Assembly (NCBI GenBank): GCA_903813345.2
Contig: CAIIXF020000006.1
Coordinates: 10,032,989-10,096,988, forward strand
Direction: 5' to 3'
Length of the DNA stretch: 64,000 bases
Source: Owenia fusiformis
Lineage: Eukaryota; Annelida; Polychaeta; Sabellida; Oweniidae
The position numbers were made by a program, and so were the translations under genes. This document shows, in pieces, positions 46,911-58,099 of the stretch. Below the pieces are notes generated by a model, which saw only the letters and a list, made by a program, of their open reading frames with translations, ran no database searches and had not been told where the DNA came from. Within the stretch, counting starts at the first letter, position 1, and the number at the start of each line of letters is the position of its first letter.

Positions 46911-47174
46911 AAATTTTTCTAATTTGATATGCATGACCAGTTATTATCCCAAAGAACAAAGTTTGTAGATATTATAATACGGAAGCCCCCCATTTGTCTG
47001 ATAATTCAAATAATAGTGGATACTAGATCTTCATCATAATTGTCAGAAAAATGTATTTTGGTGAATAGTTTTAAGCAAAACATTTTTTAAAGATGTCCAC
47101 CACTTGAAAATAAAGAGTAGAGTATTTCACAAAACAAAGTAGTAAGTACTATTGTTTGACATTATTCATAACAT

Positions 47175-48212
47175 ACAGGGTGTTCCAAAAATAACAGGAC
47201 TGGTGCTGGCATTTTGTCAATTTTGCGCTGAGCATCTTCAAATTTTCACAAATTGTACTTTGAAGTATTGCAACTAAAATTGTAAAGTTTCAGAAAAAAA
47301 GATGAAATGCGGTTAGAGTTAGGTTGCTATAGAAACATGACATCACAATACCCGGGGCAACTTTTCCGTGAAAATGTGATATCTAACATTTTTGTATTAC
47401 TGAAGAAAGTATCTAATTCACCTATTATAATACAACATTTCTTGTTTATTTTATTAGTTCCTTTGTTGTAAAGGTGTTGCTATACAACTCAGAGTCAAGT
47501 ATAATTTCATAATGATAATAATATGTATTCAATTTCCTGGAATATCACTATGTATAAGGGTCTGAACAATTCACGGTTGAGTTTTTGAAAAGACCCAATT
47601 TGAAGCCAGTCATCTACCTTAATAGCGCGCCTGCCCGCAGGTCACCATTTAAGACCATGCAGCTATAGAGGAGCCAGGTCTTGAGGTCTAAAACCATGCA
47701 CCATACTCCTCTGATCATGCAATATCTAATTTTTACTTATATTGAGAACGGAATGCTAATCAGTGCTGTAAGACCTTTAAAGATGAGAATGACCTTCTCC
47801 AAATTGTCCAATCGGCCCTGCGTGATATGTCCTCAAATGGGTTCACTCATGTGTTTGGGTCATGGATACAGAGTACTACTCTTGTACTCACCAAAGAGGA
47901 GCCTATTTTTCAAAGTAGAGGATACATAGGAATATCAAATGATGTAAAACAAATGTAATTCCCACCACTTGTTGCATTTCAACTTTGATATGGCATGTAC
48001 AAAATGCTTAATGTCTCTGTAACTTTTTGCGTGGAATGTTGCCCCGGGTATTGTGATGTCATGTTACTATAGCAACCATAACTCTACCCGAGTTTCATAT
48101 ATTTTGTCGAAACTTTGCAGTCTTAGTAACAATACATGAAAGTACATTTTGTAAAAATTTGAAGACGATTGGTGCATATTTAACAAAATGCCAGCACCAT
48201 ATTTATCATATT
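47175..48212. mobile_element. ~1-kb element with ~190-bp inverted ends
   Basis: Left arm from 'ggtgctggcattttgtc' through 'tgctatagaaacatgacatc' and 'acccggggcaac' (47200-47372). The right arm in reverse is 'gttgccccgggtattgtgat' through 'aaatgccagcacc' (48036-48204). A frame of 82 codons at 47681-47929 in the loop is not recognised. Confidence 0.8.
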
Positions 48213-48951
48213 TATTCATTGTTTTTTTTTCACCCAAGGGGCCATGTATGGGGGGACAGGAATTTTCATTAATTTTGAGATCTTTCTGAAGTATAGCTTT
48301 ATTGTACTCAAATAAAAGGCATTTAGTAGATTGTAAATATTATATCACTTTTCTGATCCAGGCCACGTGAAATTCAAAATTGCCACCTATGTATTTTGGG
48401 ATTTTGCAATAATTTTCTGATCTCTTCAAAGTATGGTTACTCTATACTCAAATTGATGCCATAGAAAATTCAAAATGGTTGCCTAGAGCAGGAATTCACT
48501 CTTATTTGGAGTATGATTACATTATACTTAATTAAATCTCAAATATTATATTGTCTTTCAATCAACTTTTTTTTCCTAAACTTCTCATTCTGATTTTTTT
48601 GAAAAAAATCTAGGTGAAAAATATACAGTTTAATGCTGATGTTTAATAAAATATGTGAAACTTAAAAAGATTGACTTGTTTGTTTATTTCTAGAAAAATA
48701 TTTGAATATAACTTTGGTTTCAATGAGAAAACACATTTTTTATATTAAAAAAAATTGCACATTTCAGATTCTCTTAAAAATTGTGATTTTTCTGAATTTA
48801 TGAAAATTCACCATCTGGATTTTGAGAAAAAAACAAAAAAAAACTTTGAATATTATGAATCAGAAGGATTATATTATTATTCCATTGTACATAATGACTC
48901 ATATTGCCCAAAAATGTCTTGATAGATCAACATGAGTGTGTCAAATAAGAA

Positions 48952-51277
48952 CACCCTATGCAGACAGAGCCTGTTGGAAATATTGGGTGCGGCGCAAATG
49001 AGCGGAGGGTGCGGAGCTAACGGTCATTTTTGAATTTAAAATTGTGATATTTCTGAAACTAAGCCGTTTTGGGACTTCAAATATACCAAGATATGTGTAT
49101 TTGACACCAAATATCAATAAAATTGTGAAAATAGTAGTGCAATTCCTTTTATAGCGACGCAGTATGCCTTAAACATTTCCCAGACCTATATATTTTGAGA
49201 CTATCCTTTTAGTTCTGCGTCCCCAGCATTCATAAAAAATGGTGTTCAAGAAACACTACCCATGCAAATTATTTTTGCATCTTGGAAGCCAGGCAGTATC
49301 TGTGTGATTTTATAAAAATTCGGAAATGTTCTTCAGATATGAGCCCCCTCTTAATATTGGGTGCGGAGGTACGTTTATGGAGCTCCTCCGCACCCAATAT
49401 TTAGAGGGGGCTCATATCTGAAAAACATTTCCGAATTTTTATAAAATCACACAGATACTGCCTGGCTTCCAAGATGCAAAAATAATTTGTATAGATAGTG
49501 TACCTTGAACACCATTTTTATTATGTCACCACCAAAAGTGGTGACATATTGTTATGGTCTCCATTTTTTTGCGACGGCGGTTGGCGTCCGGCGTCTGGCG
49601 TCCGGCGTCCGGCGTCTAACAATTTCTTACAACTTCCTATAACTTAACAAATACTGTTTAGATTGACTTCAATTTTTTTCTAAATCATCTACATGTTCTC
49701 AGAAGTTCAAATCTGACTTTAGATTTGACATTTGACCTTCAATGACCTTCTCAAGGTCAAAAAGGTCTTTTTTCAACTTGCTTCACATTGACTAATTTTT
49801 TTTTCAAAATCATCTACATGTTCTCAGAAATTCAAATCTGACTTTAGATTTGACTTTAGATTTGACATTTGACCTTCAAATCTGACTTTAGATTTGACAT
49901 TTGACCTTCAATGACCTTCTCAAGGTCAAAAAAGGTCAAAAAGGTCTGTTTTCAACTTGCTTCAAATTGACTAAATTTTTTTTCAAAATCATCTACGTGT
50001 TCTCAGAAATTCAAATCTGTCTTAAGATTTGACTTAAGATTTGACATTTGACCTTCAATGACCTTCTCAAGGTCAAAAAAGGTCAAAAAGGTCTGTTTTC
50101 AACTTGCTTCAAATTGACTAAAAAAATTTTCAAAATCATCTACATGTTCTCAGAAATTCAAATCTGACTTTAGATTTGACTTAAGATTTGACATTTGACC
50201 TTCAATGACCTTTTCAAAAAAGGTCAAAAAGGTCTATTTTCAACTTGCTTCAAATTGACTACATTTTTTTTCAAAATCATCTACTTGTTCTCAGAAATTC
50301 AAATCTGACTTTAGATTTGACATTTGACCTTCTCAATGTCAAAAAAGGTCAAAAAGGTATTTTTTCATCTTGCTTCAAATTGACTAAATTTTTTTTTCAA
50401 AATCATCTACATGTTCTCAGAAATTCAAATATGACTTTAGATTTGACTTTAGATTTGACATTTGACCTTCAATGACCTTCTCAAGGTCAAAAAAGGTCAA
50501 AAAGGTCTTTTTTCAACTTGCTTCAAATTGACTAATTTTTTTTTCAAAATCATCTACATCTTTTCAGAAGTTCAAATTTGACTTTACAAGTTCTCAGAAG
50601 TTCAAATCTGACTTTAGATTTGACCTTTGACCTTCAATGACCTTCTCAAGGTCAAAAAGGTCTTTTTTCAACTTGCTTCAAATTGACTAATTTTATTTTT
50701 CAAAATCATCTACATGTTCTCAGAAGTTCAAATCTGACTTTAGATTTGACATTTGACCTTCAATGACCTTTTCAAGGTCAAAAAGGTCTTTTTTCAACTT
50801 GCTTCAAATTTACTTAATTTTTTTTTCAAAATCATCTACATGTTCTCAGAAGTTCAAATCTGACTTTACATTTGACATTTGACCTTCAATGACCTTCTCA
50901 ATGTCAAAAAAAGTCAAAGAGGTATTTTTTCAACTTGCTTTCTATTGACCAAATTGTTTTAGGTGGTGACATTTTGTCATGTTAATGCCTTGTTTATGAA
51001 TGCTGGGGACTCAGTATTAAAAGGATAATTTCAAAATATATAGGTCTGGGAAAGGTTTAAGGCACACTGCGTCGCTATAGAATGAATTGCGCTACTATTT
51101 TCACAATTGTATTGATATTTGGTGTCAAATGCACATATCTTGGTATATTTGAAGTCCCAAAACGGCTTAGTTTCAGAAATATCCCAAATTTAAATTCAAA
51201 AATGACCGTTAGCTCCGCACCCTCCGCTCATTTGCTCCGCACCCAATATTTCCCACAGGCTCTGTCTGCATAGGGTG
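48952..51277. mobile_element. Foldback element (CACCCTATG ends, AAGAA duplication) with a nested insertion
   Basis: The left arm 48952-49370 starts 'caccctatgcagacagagcc'. The right arm is its reverse complement, split into 49383-49518 and about 50994-51277. AAGAA flanks both ends (48947-48951 and 51278-51282). The two arms are the same length once the insertion is removed (about 419 bp each), so the original was an almost complete palindrome with a 12-bp loop near 49376. Confidence 0.88.
49522..50992 (+). mobile_element. Full-length GTGACA element inserted in the foldback arm
   Basis: The 5' end is 'tatgtcaccaccaaaagtgg' then 'tgacatattgttatggtctc'. The 3' end is 'ggtggtgacattttgtcatg' then 'ttaatgccttg'. 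TTTAT occurs at both junctions (49517-49521 and 50993-50997). The interior is a tandem array of roughly 115-150-bp units with 'caacttgcttcaaattgact', 'atcatctacatgttctcaga' and 'gaccttcaatgaccttctca'. Shorter relatives lie at 59293-59928 and 60390-62652. No coding frame. Confidence 0.85.
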
Positions 51278-51339
51278 AAGAAGAGATCAAGAAAATGCAT
51301 GGTGGACTGTTCAAAATGAAAAAAATAGATTCTGCCGGG

Positions 51340-52035
51340 TTTCGAAAACCACTCTCAGGGTTTAAAATTTTTCCAAAACCCAGTAGGGGCTCATATGATA
51401 GCCAAAGGTGGACCCGTCAGTGAACAAATTTGAACCACATTAGTTATCTGGGGAAACATGTCAGCTTAAAGGATTTGGAACTTTGACACCCAAAAAGGGG
51501 AAGCACTATGGGACAAAAAAGCCGAGATAACTAGCCTGAAAGAGGAGATAGAGGAAAACAAATCCCTGATGTCAGGATGTTGAGGATAGAAGATATTCAA
51601 GCTGTAAATCATAATTCGCAATATTGCTGTGAAAATATTGTCCGTACATTAGGTATTCCAGCACCCAGAGAGGGATGAGTAATGTTATTACTAGCATAGA
51701 AATTACTCTGAAGGATCACATCCTCGTAGATGCCAATGGTATTGAAATCACCATTGTGTGATGGCAGGATGGCAAGGAAAAATGATAAACCACATCCAAT
51801 CATTGCAAAATTCAAATTTACAGATTTAGGGACTTGCATATCCATCACAAGTCTTGATTGAAGGGCACCAACATTGTGGTATATCAGTATATAAGATTGT
51901 GATTCTGATTTGGGATAGAATGACTGAATGGATAAAACTGATATAATTTTCTTAGATGACATCAAGATTGTTTGCAGTAGTAGGATCAGTTGCTCAATAA
52001 ATAATAAGGAATATTTTTTGAGCTTCTGATCCATA
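51340..52035 (+). pseudogene. Possible relic of a coiled-coil transposon protein
   Basis: On the + strand at about 51505-51660 the broken frames read LWDKKAEITSLKEEIEENKS and, after a shift, a segment ending NIVRTLGIPAPREG. This faintly resembles the coiled coil and following 'RRN-lRi-GIPE' segment of LINE-type ORF1 proteins. The minus-strand frame 51609-52034 covering it is probably a shadow. Weak. Confidence 0.25.
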
Positions 52036-52128
52036 GATCCCGGTCAGATTCTTTTGTAGTAGGATCAGAGGCTATAAGAATTATTCTTTGAGCCTATGAG
52101 ATCTCACGACAAAACGATCTGGCCAACA
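52028..52128. repeat. Hairpin repeat (tcttttgtagtaggatc), copy 1
   Basis: 'agattcttttgtagtaggat' at about 52048 and 'cgttttgt..gagatc' at about 52100 form an imperfect hairpin. A reversed copy is at 55617-55712 with the same core. Confidence 0.65.
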
Positions 52129-52501
52129 TCTCTGTCAGTCTGTGTTCTTAGCTATTTTAGCGTACACTTTTTTTAGTCTTAAAAGAATATTTCCTACAAC
52201 TTTGTATGGTAAATTCAACATAAAATTAATATGTAAAACTTTTATTGATGCTACATAAACGTGTATTAGTATAGCATCTCAATATCCATCGGACTGGTAT
52301 ATACATACATTTATTGACAATAGTGTATGAATCAATCAAAAACATTTATCAGCGTGCAAATTTTGTATCGTATTTTGGGGTTGTACTAAATACCACCTAG
52401 GTGCCCCACACCTAGGTGCCCCCATTGAAATGCCTTACTGGCATATTTTACTACTTTATTTCAAGCTAACATCTTTCCAAGTGTTTAATGGTACATAATA
52501 A

Positions 52502-52805
52502 CAGGCCTGTCAACTGTCCCGCAATTTGCGTATTTGTCACGCATTTGCTGAAGAATTTGAAGTCACGCCAGTTATTTTTGCGTGACAGAAAATGTCACGC
52601 AAATACGCATTTTACCTGGTAATTGTCACGCAAAAATATTTCTGTAGAAAAATTTCTAAAATCGATCGTCTACACAGCAAAAATACGAACGCCGGAAAAA
52701 AATGTACGCATTTCGTTCGGACTTTTCACGCGAATTACGTATATGTCACGCATTCCGTTCGAAATTTTGTATGTGTCACGCATTTCGTTCGAAATTTTTC
52801 GTACC

Positions 52806-52852
<47 letters not shown>

Positions 52853-53056
52853 TTGACGGATGTTTGAAACGCGAGCGTAGCGAGCGCGAAAAATTTGAGG
52901 TGTTCAAAATTTGGCAAGATGTCCTAAAATTTAAACCAAGGTGTTCAAAATTTGGATCAAGGTGTTCAGATTTGGACCAAGGTGTCCACATTTTGAGGGG
53001 AGGTGTTCAACATTTCCAAGTCACTCATGTTAGGTGTTCCCAAGTTGACAGGCCTG
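52502..53056. mobile_element. MITE with CAGGCCTGTCAAC ends and TAATAA duplication
   Basis: Inverted ends 'caggcctgtcaact' and 'agttgacaggcctg', flanked by TAATAA at 52496-52501 and 53057-53062. The interior repeats 'gtcacgca' and 'aggtgttca' and contains a 45-base C run. The ends resemble those of 44912-45970. Frames here with Pro or Gly runs are by-products. Confidence 0.85.
52807..52851. repeat. Homopolymer run of 45 C
   Basis: Uninterrupted C tract (G on the minus strand), able in principle to form G-quadruplex or i-motif structures. The true length is uncertain because such runs are error-prone in sequencing. Confidence 0.9.
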
Positions 53057-53148
53057 TAATAAAGTATTTTTATGGAACTTGTGTAGATATTTCTGTTTGT
53101 CATTATCTTTTTAATTGTCTTGAAAATTTTGATCGTTGTCGAAAAGGC

Positions 53149-54112
53149 TTATCCCGTTCCCGGACTATGGTCCTGTGAACATCTCAATCTTTTGCCTGTG
53201 CGATTACAACATGGGAGAATTTTTTACTCATTTTACACTTCTGATACCTACTTCAATAGATTCCTTGGTAATTTAGCATTCTTTTCGTGTAGTTGAATCC
53301 ACAATTGTCTGGGTTTATCGGCAGAACGAAGACATTTTCGTTTTTGATCGCAATATTTGCGTGTAACATTTAACTTATTTCAACCGTCAAATTCCTCCAT
53401 ATTGGTACTTCCGGGCTACATCCGGGACAGCCAAACGGGGGATTCCACTAGAGGCAATCTGCGCGAGATTCCATTTTTTGGTTCGGTTTTTGGCGCATGC
53501 GCATTAAATCCAGCAATTTAATTGGTTAAAATTATTATCACGCATGCGCAATTAATAGCTGAAAAAGAACATTTAATTTGAGATAGATGTCACTTACGTT
53601 CATTATTTCACAGCAGTCCCTACCCATGATGCACCATATAGTGCGGGAATATTTTTGTTTAGTGTCAAAACAAAAAGTATACACCCAAAACAAATGTAAT
53701 GACATAATATCAACCTGCCCCGGATTTGTAGACGTGTGTTGTACAAACTTAAACCGAACCGATGGCAGAAAAGCACTTTGAATCATGGGAATGAAGTACT
53801 TCCTTTAATGAAAAACCGAACCAAGTAAAAACCGAATCTCGCGCAGATTGCCCCGACTCGGGGATTCCCATTTTAAATCCAACCGCCATTTTGAAAAGTG
53901 ATGGAATCTCTCTCGATGAAAAAGAGAAATGTTCCCGTTCTGCCGATATACCCAGACAATCGGCGGTTCCAATATATTAGAAGTTACATCTTGAGTTCTA
54001 TAATGCATTGAGGTAAGTATCTTAAGTGTAAGGGGCGTAGATAATTCTCCCAAGTTGTAATCGTACAGGCAAAGGAATGCGCTCAGTGCAGGACTATAGT
54101 CCGGGAACGGGA
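53149..54112. mobile_element. ~0.96-kb foldback with TTATCCCGTTCCCGGACTAT ends
   Basis: The ends 'atcccgttcccggactat' and 'atagtccgggaacgggat' are inverted. Further paired blocks are 'ttctgccgatatacccagac' (right) with its reverse near 53310, and 'gaatctcgcgcagattgccc' (right) with 'gcaatctgcgcgagattcc' (53455). The loop is about 53560-53790. Confidence 0.8.
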
Positions 54113-54262
54113 TAAGAAAAGGCCATTTGTTAGGATAATATTTCATTATTTGCCCACTAAAAATGCCACAAATTCACTATTTTAACAACTCAAGTAAGAA
54201 CAATAAATATATTTCAAATATAACATTTTAGCATTAAAACAGTTTTATTACTACAAATAAGT

Positions 54263-54870
54263 GACCATACATTACTCACTTCGAGAGCCATGTTAGATTT
54301 TGAAACTTATGGCTCTCAAACGGAGAAGTGAACAGCTGATCAATAGTGACCTTTGAAACTGAATTAAGTCGATCCGCGGCTTACTTTTGGTCTCTAACTG
54401 TGTCTTACATCAGTATCATCAATCCGTGTAAGTATTGGAGCGCTGGAGTACTTCTTTTTCGATCAAGACTTGTAAATTGTTCATCGAGTTAAAGTTTTAC
54501 AGACCTATTTCCAATATGGCGGTTTGCTAGGTGCGAGATACGCAACGAACGAAATGAATTTTGAGAATTAGTTAGGTTCGGACAACCTCCGGAGATTTAC
54601 GAAAATGTCCGAGCAGAAACCGCCATATTGGAATTTGGCAGTAAAACGATTCACTCGACCTAACAATTACAAGTCGTGATCGAAAAAGAAGTACTCCAGC
54701 GCTCCAATACTTACACGGATTGATGATACTGATGTAAGACACAGTTAGAGACCAAAAGTAAGCCGCGGATCTACTTAATTCGATTTCAAAGGTCACGATC
54801 ACTGAGCTGTCCAAATGCTCCGTGGGAAAGCTATATATCAAAATCCAAATAGCTTTCGCAGGAAGTAAAC
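54263..54870. mobile_element. Foldback element, copy 1 (ctcacttcgagagccatgtt)
   Basis: Internal arms 'ctctaactgtgtcttacatc' (54395) and 'gatgtaagacacagttagag' (54731) with 'gtattggagcgctggagtac' (54432) and its reverse. The outer end 'cactcacttcgagagccatg' is matched at the right end of copy 2 (58850-58874), and 'ctttcgcaggaagtaa' by 'acttcctgcaaaagct' at 58319. The two copies are in opposite orientation. Confidence 0.8.
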
Positions 54871-55616
54871 CATACATACATGAACAAAATTCCAGGTGGC
54901 CATCTAACAATAAATCTTTTTACATTTCATTGCACTATTTTACATTTCTTTGCAATATTCTCGACTACAAATTATTATTTCAAGTCTATTATATGTCAAG
55001 TTAATATGACAAAGGAAATAATACTATATTTCATTATTTAAAATGTGTATGTGGTTTAAAATGGAATTATAAATCCAGGTGCCCAAGGGGACACCTAGGT
55101 GGTATTTAGTAACACCCGTATTTTGTTTACACCGGAAGGTCAAGGTCATATCAAATAGTGACGTCATTTTACTGCTGAGCGGGATTTGTCTCCTCGTTTC
55201 CACTATATTCTATTCAGTAAGTTTCACCAATACTAATTATAGTTTCACCTCTCAGTGGCGTAGCGTCATATACGCATAGAACGCCATGGCGTGCTCTCAA
55301 AATTTAGAAGAAAAAATTGATTTTTTAGATTGAATTTGCCCCGACTTAGGGTGCACTTTGGAATTTTTTGCAAAGACGGCTAAATTTTGAAAAGTAAACC
55401 AACCACTGAATATTCTAGTTTTTCAAACATTCTGGAGAATTATCAACCCTCCATAATAGTCTAGGTACATTAATGCAGCTTTTGTGCAAGAATGAAAGAT
55501 GTAGATGATGCATGATGTGTGGAATGAGTTATGTTTTTCTGAAAATACATGTAGATTGTAGATCTAGCACATGGAATTTCATCAAAGTGCAAGTTATTCT
55601 TTCCAAATACAGATGT

Positions 55617-55712
55617 TGGCCAGATCGTTTTGTAGTAGGATCTTATAGGCTCAAAGAATAATAATATTTATTGAGCTACTGATCCTACTACAAAAGAATC
55701 TGGCCGGGATCT
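55617..55712. repeat. Hairpin repeat (tcttttgtagtaggatc), copy 2
   Basis: 'gttttgtagtaggatctta' pairs with 'ctgatcctactacaaaag'. It is the reverse of 52028-52128. Near both copies are also inverted blocks 'ctaaataccacctaggtg' (52385) and 'cacctaggtggtatttag' (55092), so 52.0-55.7 kb may once have been a single large element. Confidence 0.65.
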
Positions 55713-56081
55713 ATGTTTCCAAACAACATTTATGTGAGACCCTATCTGTTGCAAGCCTGGCACAACCGTCACAATGTTATTGAGTGTTTTTGAAGTTGCG
55801 CAAGGATCCTGCCATGACTGTGGTAGTGTTATCTTGAAAGCCTGGTATGACCGTGACAATTCTATATTATATTGCTTTGCAAGGCCTTTCATGACCATGG
55901 TAATGTTAAAGTCTGATATGACCGTGACAGTGGTTGCAAGGCCTGTCATGACCTTGGTAATGTTAAAGCCTGATATGACTGTGACAATGGTTGCTAGGCC
56001 TGTCATGACTGTTGTAATGTTAAAGCACAATTTGACCGTGACAATGGTTATATTAAATGACTTATAGAAGCATGAGAATGC

Positions 56082-56701
56082 GGGTTTGTGTAAAAAAAAC
56101 GGGTGGCCGGGTAACCGGGTACTTAAGGTTCCTTGCAGGGTTACCAACTTTCAAAGTTGCACATTTGTAGACTACCCTTCAATATTGTTACGTTATCGTT
56201 TTACCAAGAACCTATAAGAGACTGAATTTCGGAAGTCCTAAGTAGTTATTGACACAGTTTACACGTACAATGACTTTAGTTGCTTGATTTATTATCTGAG
56301 TGATTGACAGGATATCGATGATTGTTTTCTATGATGACGATTTCTACTAGATATTAAACAAATCTGGAAGATTTACGTACATGTAAATTGAAACGTCACT
56401 TGCCATTTTTATCTGTTAATTAGTGTACAATGTACAATACAACGTTACTTGCTTGATTTATTGCCTCACTGATTGACATTATATTAATTTTGTTTGTCGT
56501 TTAGATGGTTGATTTATTGGTATATAAATTTTGTTGCTTATTTGGTTATTTGCTTGATTGGTTGTGTCACTGGTACGTTGATTGGGATGTCAGTTGGGTG
56601 TTTTGAGGCATAAAATGAAAAAATCAAATTCCTAACCCTGGTAGGAAGGTAAGGTACCCAGTCACCCAGTTACCAGGTCACCCCGTTTTTTACACAAACC
56701 C
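56082..56701. mobile_element. MITE with 9-bp duplication TGAGAATGC (Mutator-like type)
   Basis: Inverted ends 'gggtttgtgtaaaaaa' and 'ttttttacacaaaccc', then 'ccgggtaaccgggt'-like subterminal symmetry. TGAGAATGC occurs at 56073-56081 and 56702-56710. A 9-bp duplication is typical of Mutator-like elements; no transposase is present. Confidence 0.87.
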
Positions 56702-56929
56702 TGAGAATGCTGTAGACTACTTCTACTTTAACTCATGACCTTGGTAATGTTAAAGCCTGATATGACCGTGACAATGGTTGCTAGGCCTGTCATGACCGTT
56801 GTAATGTTAAAGCACGATTTGACTGTGACAATGGTTATATTAAATGACCTTTAGAAGCATGAGAATGCTTAATATTACCACGGTCATGAGAAACCTTACA
56901 ACCATTGCCACAGTCATGTAAGGCTTTAA

Positions 56930-57539
56930 AGGAATATTCCTTGTCAAACCATCTCTCTCCTCATATGGTAGCTATAACCATATATATGCTTGCCATGTTT
57001 AGCAAAACACGCAAAAATGTTTTGATATGGTCAAATTTGATCACTAAGAAATGTGATGCTCAATTCCAGTAAGCTGCCATCTTTTAAAATTTCACACAGG
57101 AAGTGATGTCATCGACTCTCAACTTTGCATATAGCATTAGGTGAGGAGCTATTAAAAATTACAAAATCAGCTAAATATTCTTTTTCAACTTTGTATCTTA
57201 TTTAATCCTTCTGAAAATCTCTTCTTTTATTCTAAGTTGACAAGCCCTGAAACTATTTTTGCACAGAAAGTAATGATCACTTGTCTAGAAGTGATTTTGT
57301 GCTACTTTCCTATACTGTTATGGGCAAGGTTATAGAAGTTGAGAGTTGATGACATCACTTCCTGCAAGAAATCTTAAAAGATGGCAGCTCACTGGAAATA
57401 AGCACTAGACTAGACTAGATTTAAATGATCAAAATTGACCATATTATAACATTATCCCATGTTTTGCTAAATATGGGAACTATATATATGATTATAGCTA
57501 CCATATCAAGAGAGAAAGGGTCTGGCAAGGAATATTCCT
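56930..57539. mobile_element. MITE with TTAA duplication (piggyBac/Kolobok type)
   Basis: Ends 'aggaatattccttg' and 'caaggaatattcct', flanked by TTAA at 56926-56929 and 57540-57543. Inner arms pair 'aagtgatgtcatcgactctc' (57102) with 'gagttgatgacatcacttcc' (57343). Confidence 0.87.
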
Positions 57540-58099
57540 TTAATATTACCACGGTCATGACAGGCCTTGCAATATGATACAGCATTGTCACGGTTATACC
57601 AGACTTTCACAACCACCACGGTCATGGCAGGATCCTTGCGTAACTTAAAAACACTTAATAACATGGTGACGGTTGTTCCAGACAAAGTCTTGCAATAGAT
57701 AGCATGTGATTTATGTATGCCTATGTGAAATGCCTGTTGGGAGTCGTGTTCTAAGAAGCATACATAGAAACAAACGTTAACCTACCACAAAAGTACTCAA
57801 GATATAGCCTACTGGGCTTCTACTATTCTCTTTGAAGTCGCTTAGGATAATACAAAGTGTAACAACAAACAGAACTGAGAACTAGGAACTCAAACACACT
57901 CCCAACAGCTCCATAAATGAAATTATCTTCTATAATTTATATTTTTTTGAAAAAATGCTATAACTTACATGCCCATGTTATTTTCTGGTACAAAATAAAG
58001 CACAAAGGCATGTGTGTATTTCCTTGCTTTTTTTTAGGAAAGTATCATTACATTGTCTTCTCTAGACTAAGCAAACTTAGTAAGTGGTCAATGGAAATC

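Larger units (their letters stand above)
55745..57680. mobile_element. Foldback of ~60-bp 'atgaccgtgacaatg' repeats, with two nested insertions
   Basis: The left arm (55760-56080 and 56720-56870) carries tandem units with 'ggcctgtcatgaccttggta' and 'gcctgatatgaccgtgacaa'. The right arm (56880-56925 and 57540-57680) is the reverse, ending with the complement of 'gcgcaaggatcctgccatg'. It is interrupted by 56082-56701 and 56930-57539. A minus-strand frame of 159 codons over the left arm is a repeat shadow. Confidence 0.75.

Noticed and set aside
52592-53178. Proline-run and glycine-run frames
   Set aside because: Produced by the 45-base C homopolymer inside a MITE; all frames across it are open by composition.
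55668-56147. 159-codon minus-strand frame
   Set aside because: Covers the ~60-bp 'atgaccgtgac' tandem repeat and the edge of a MITE; repetitive composition without a domain.
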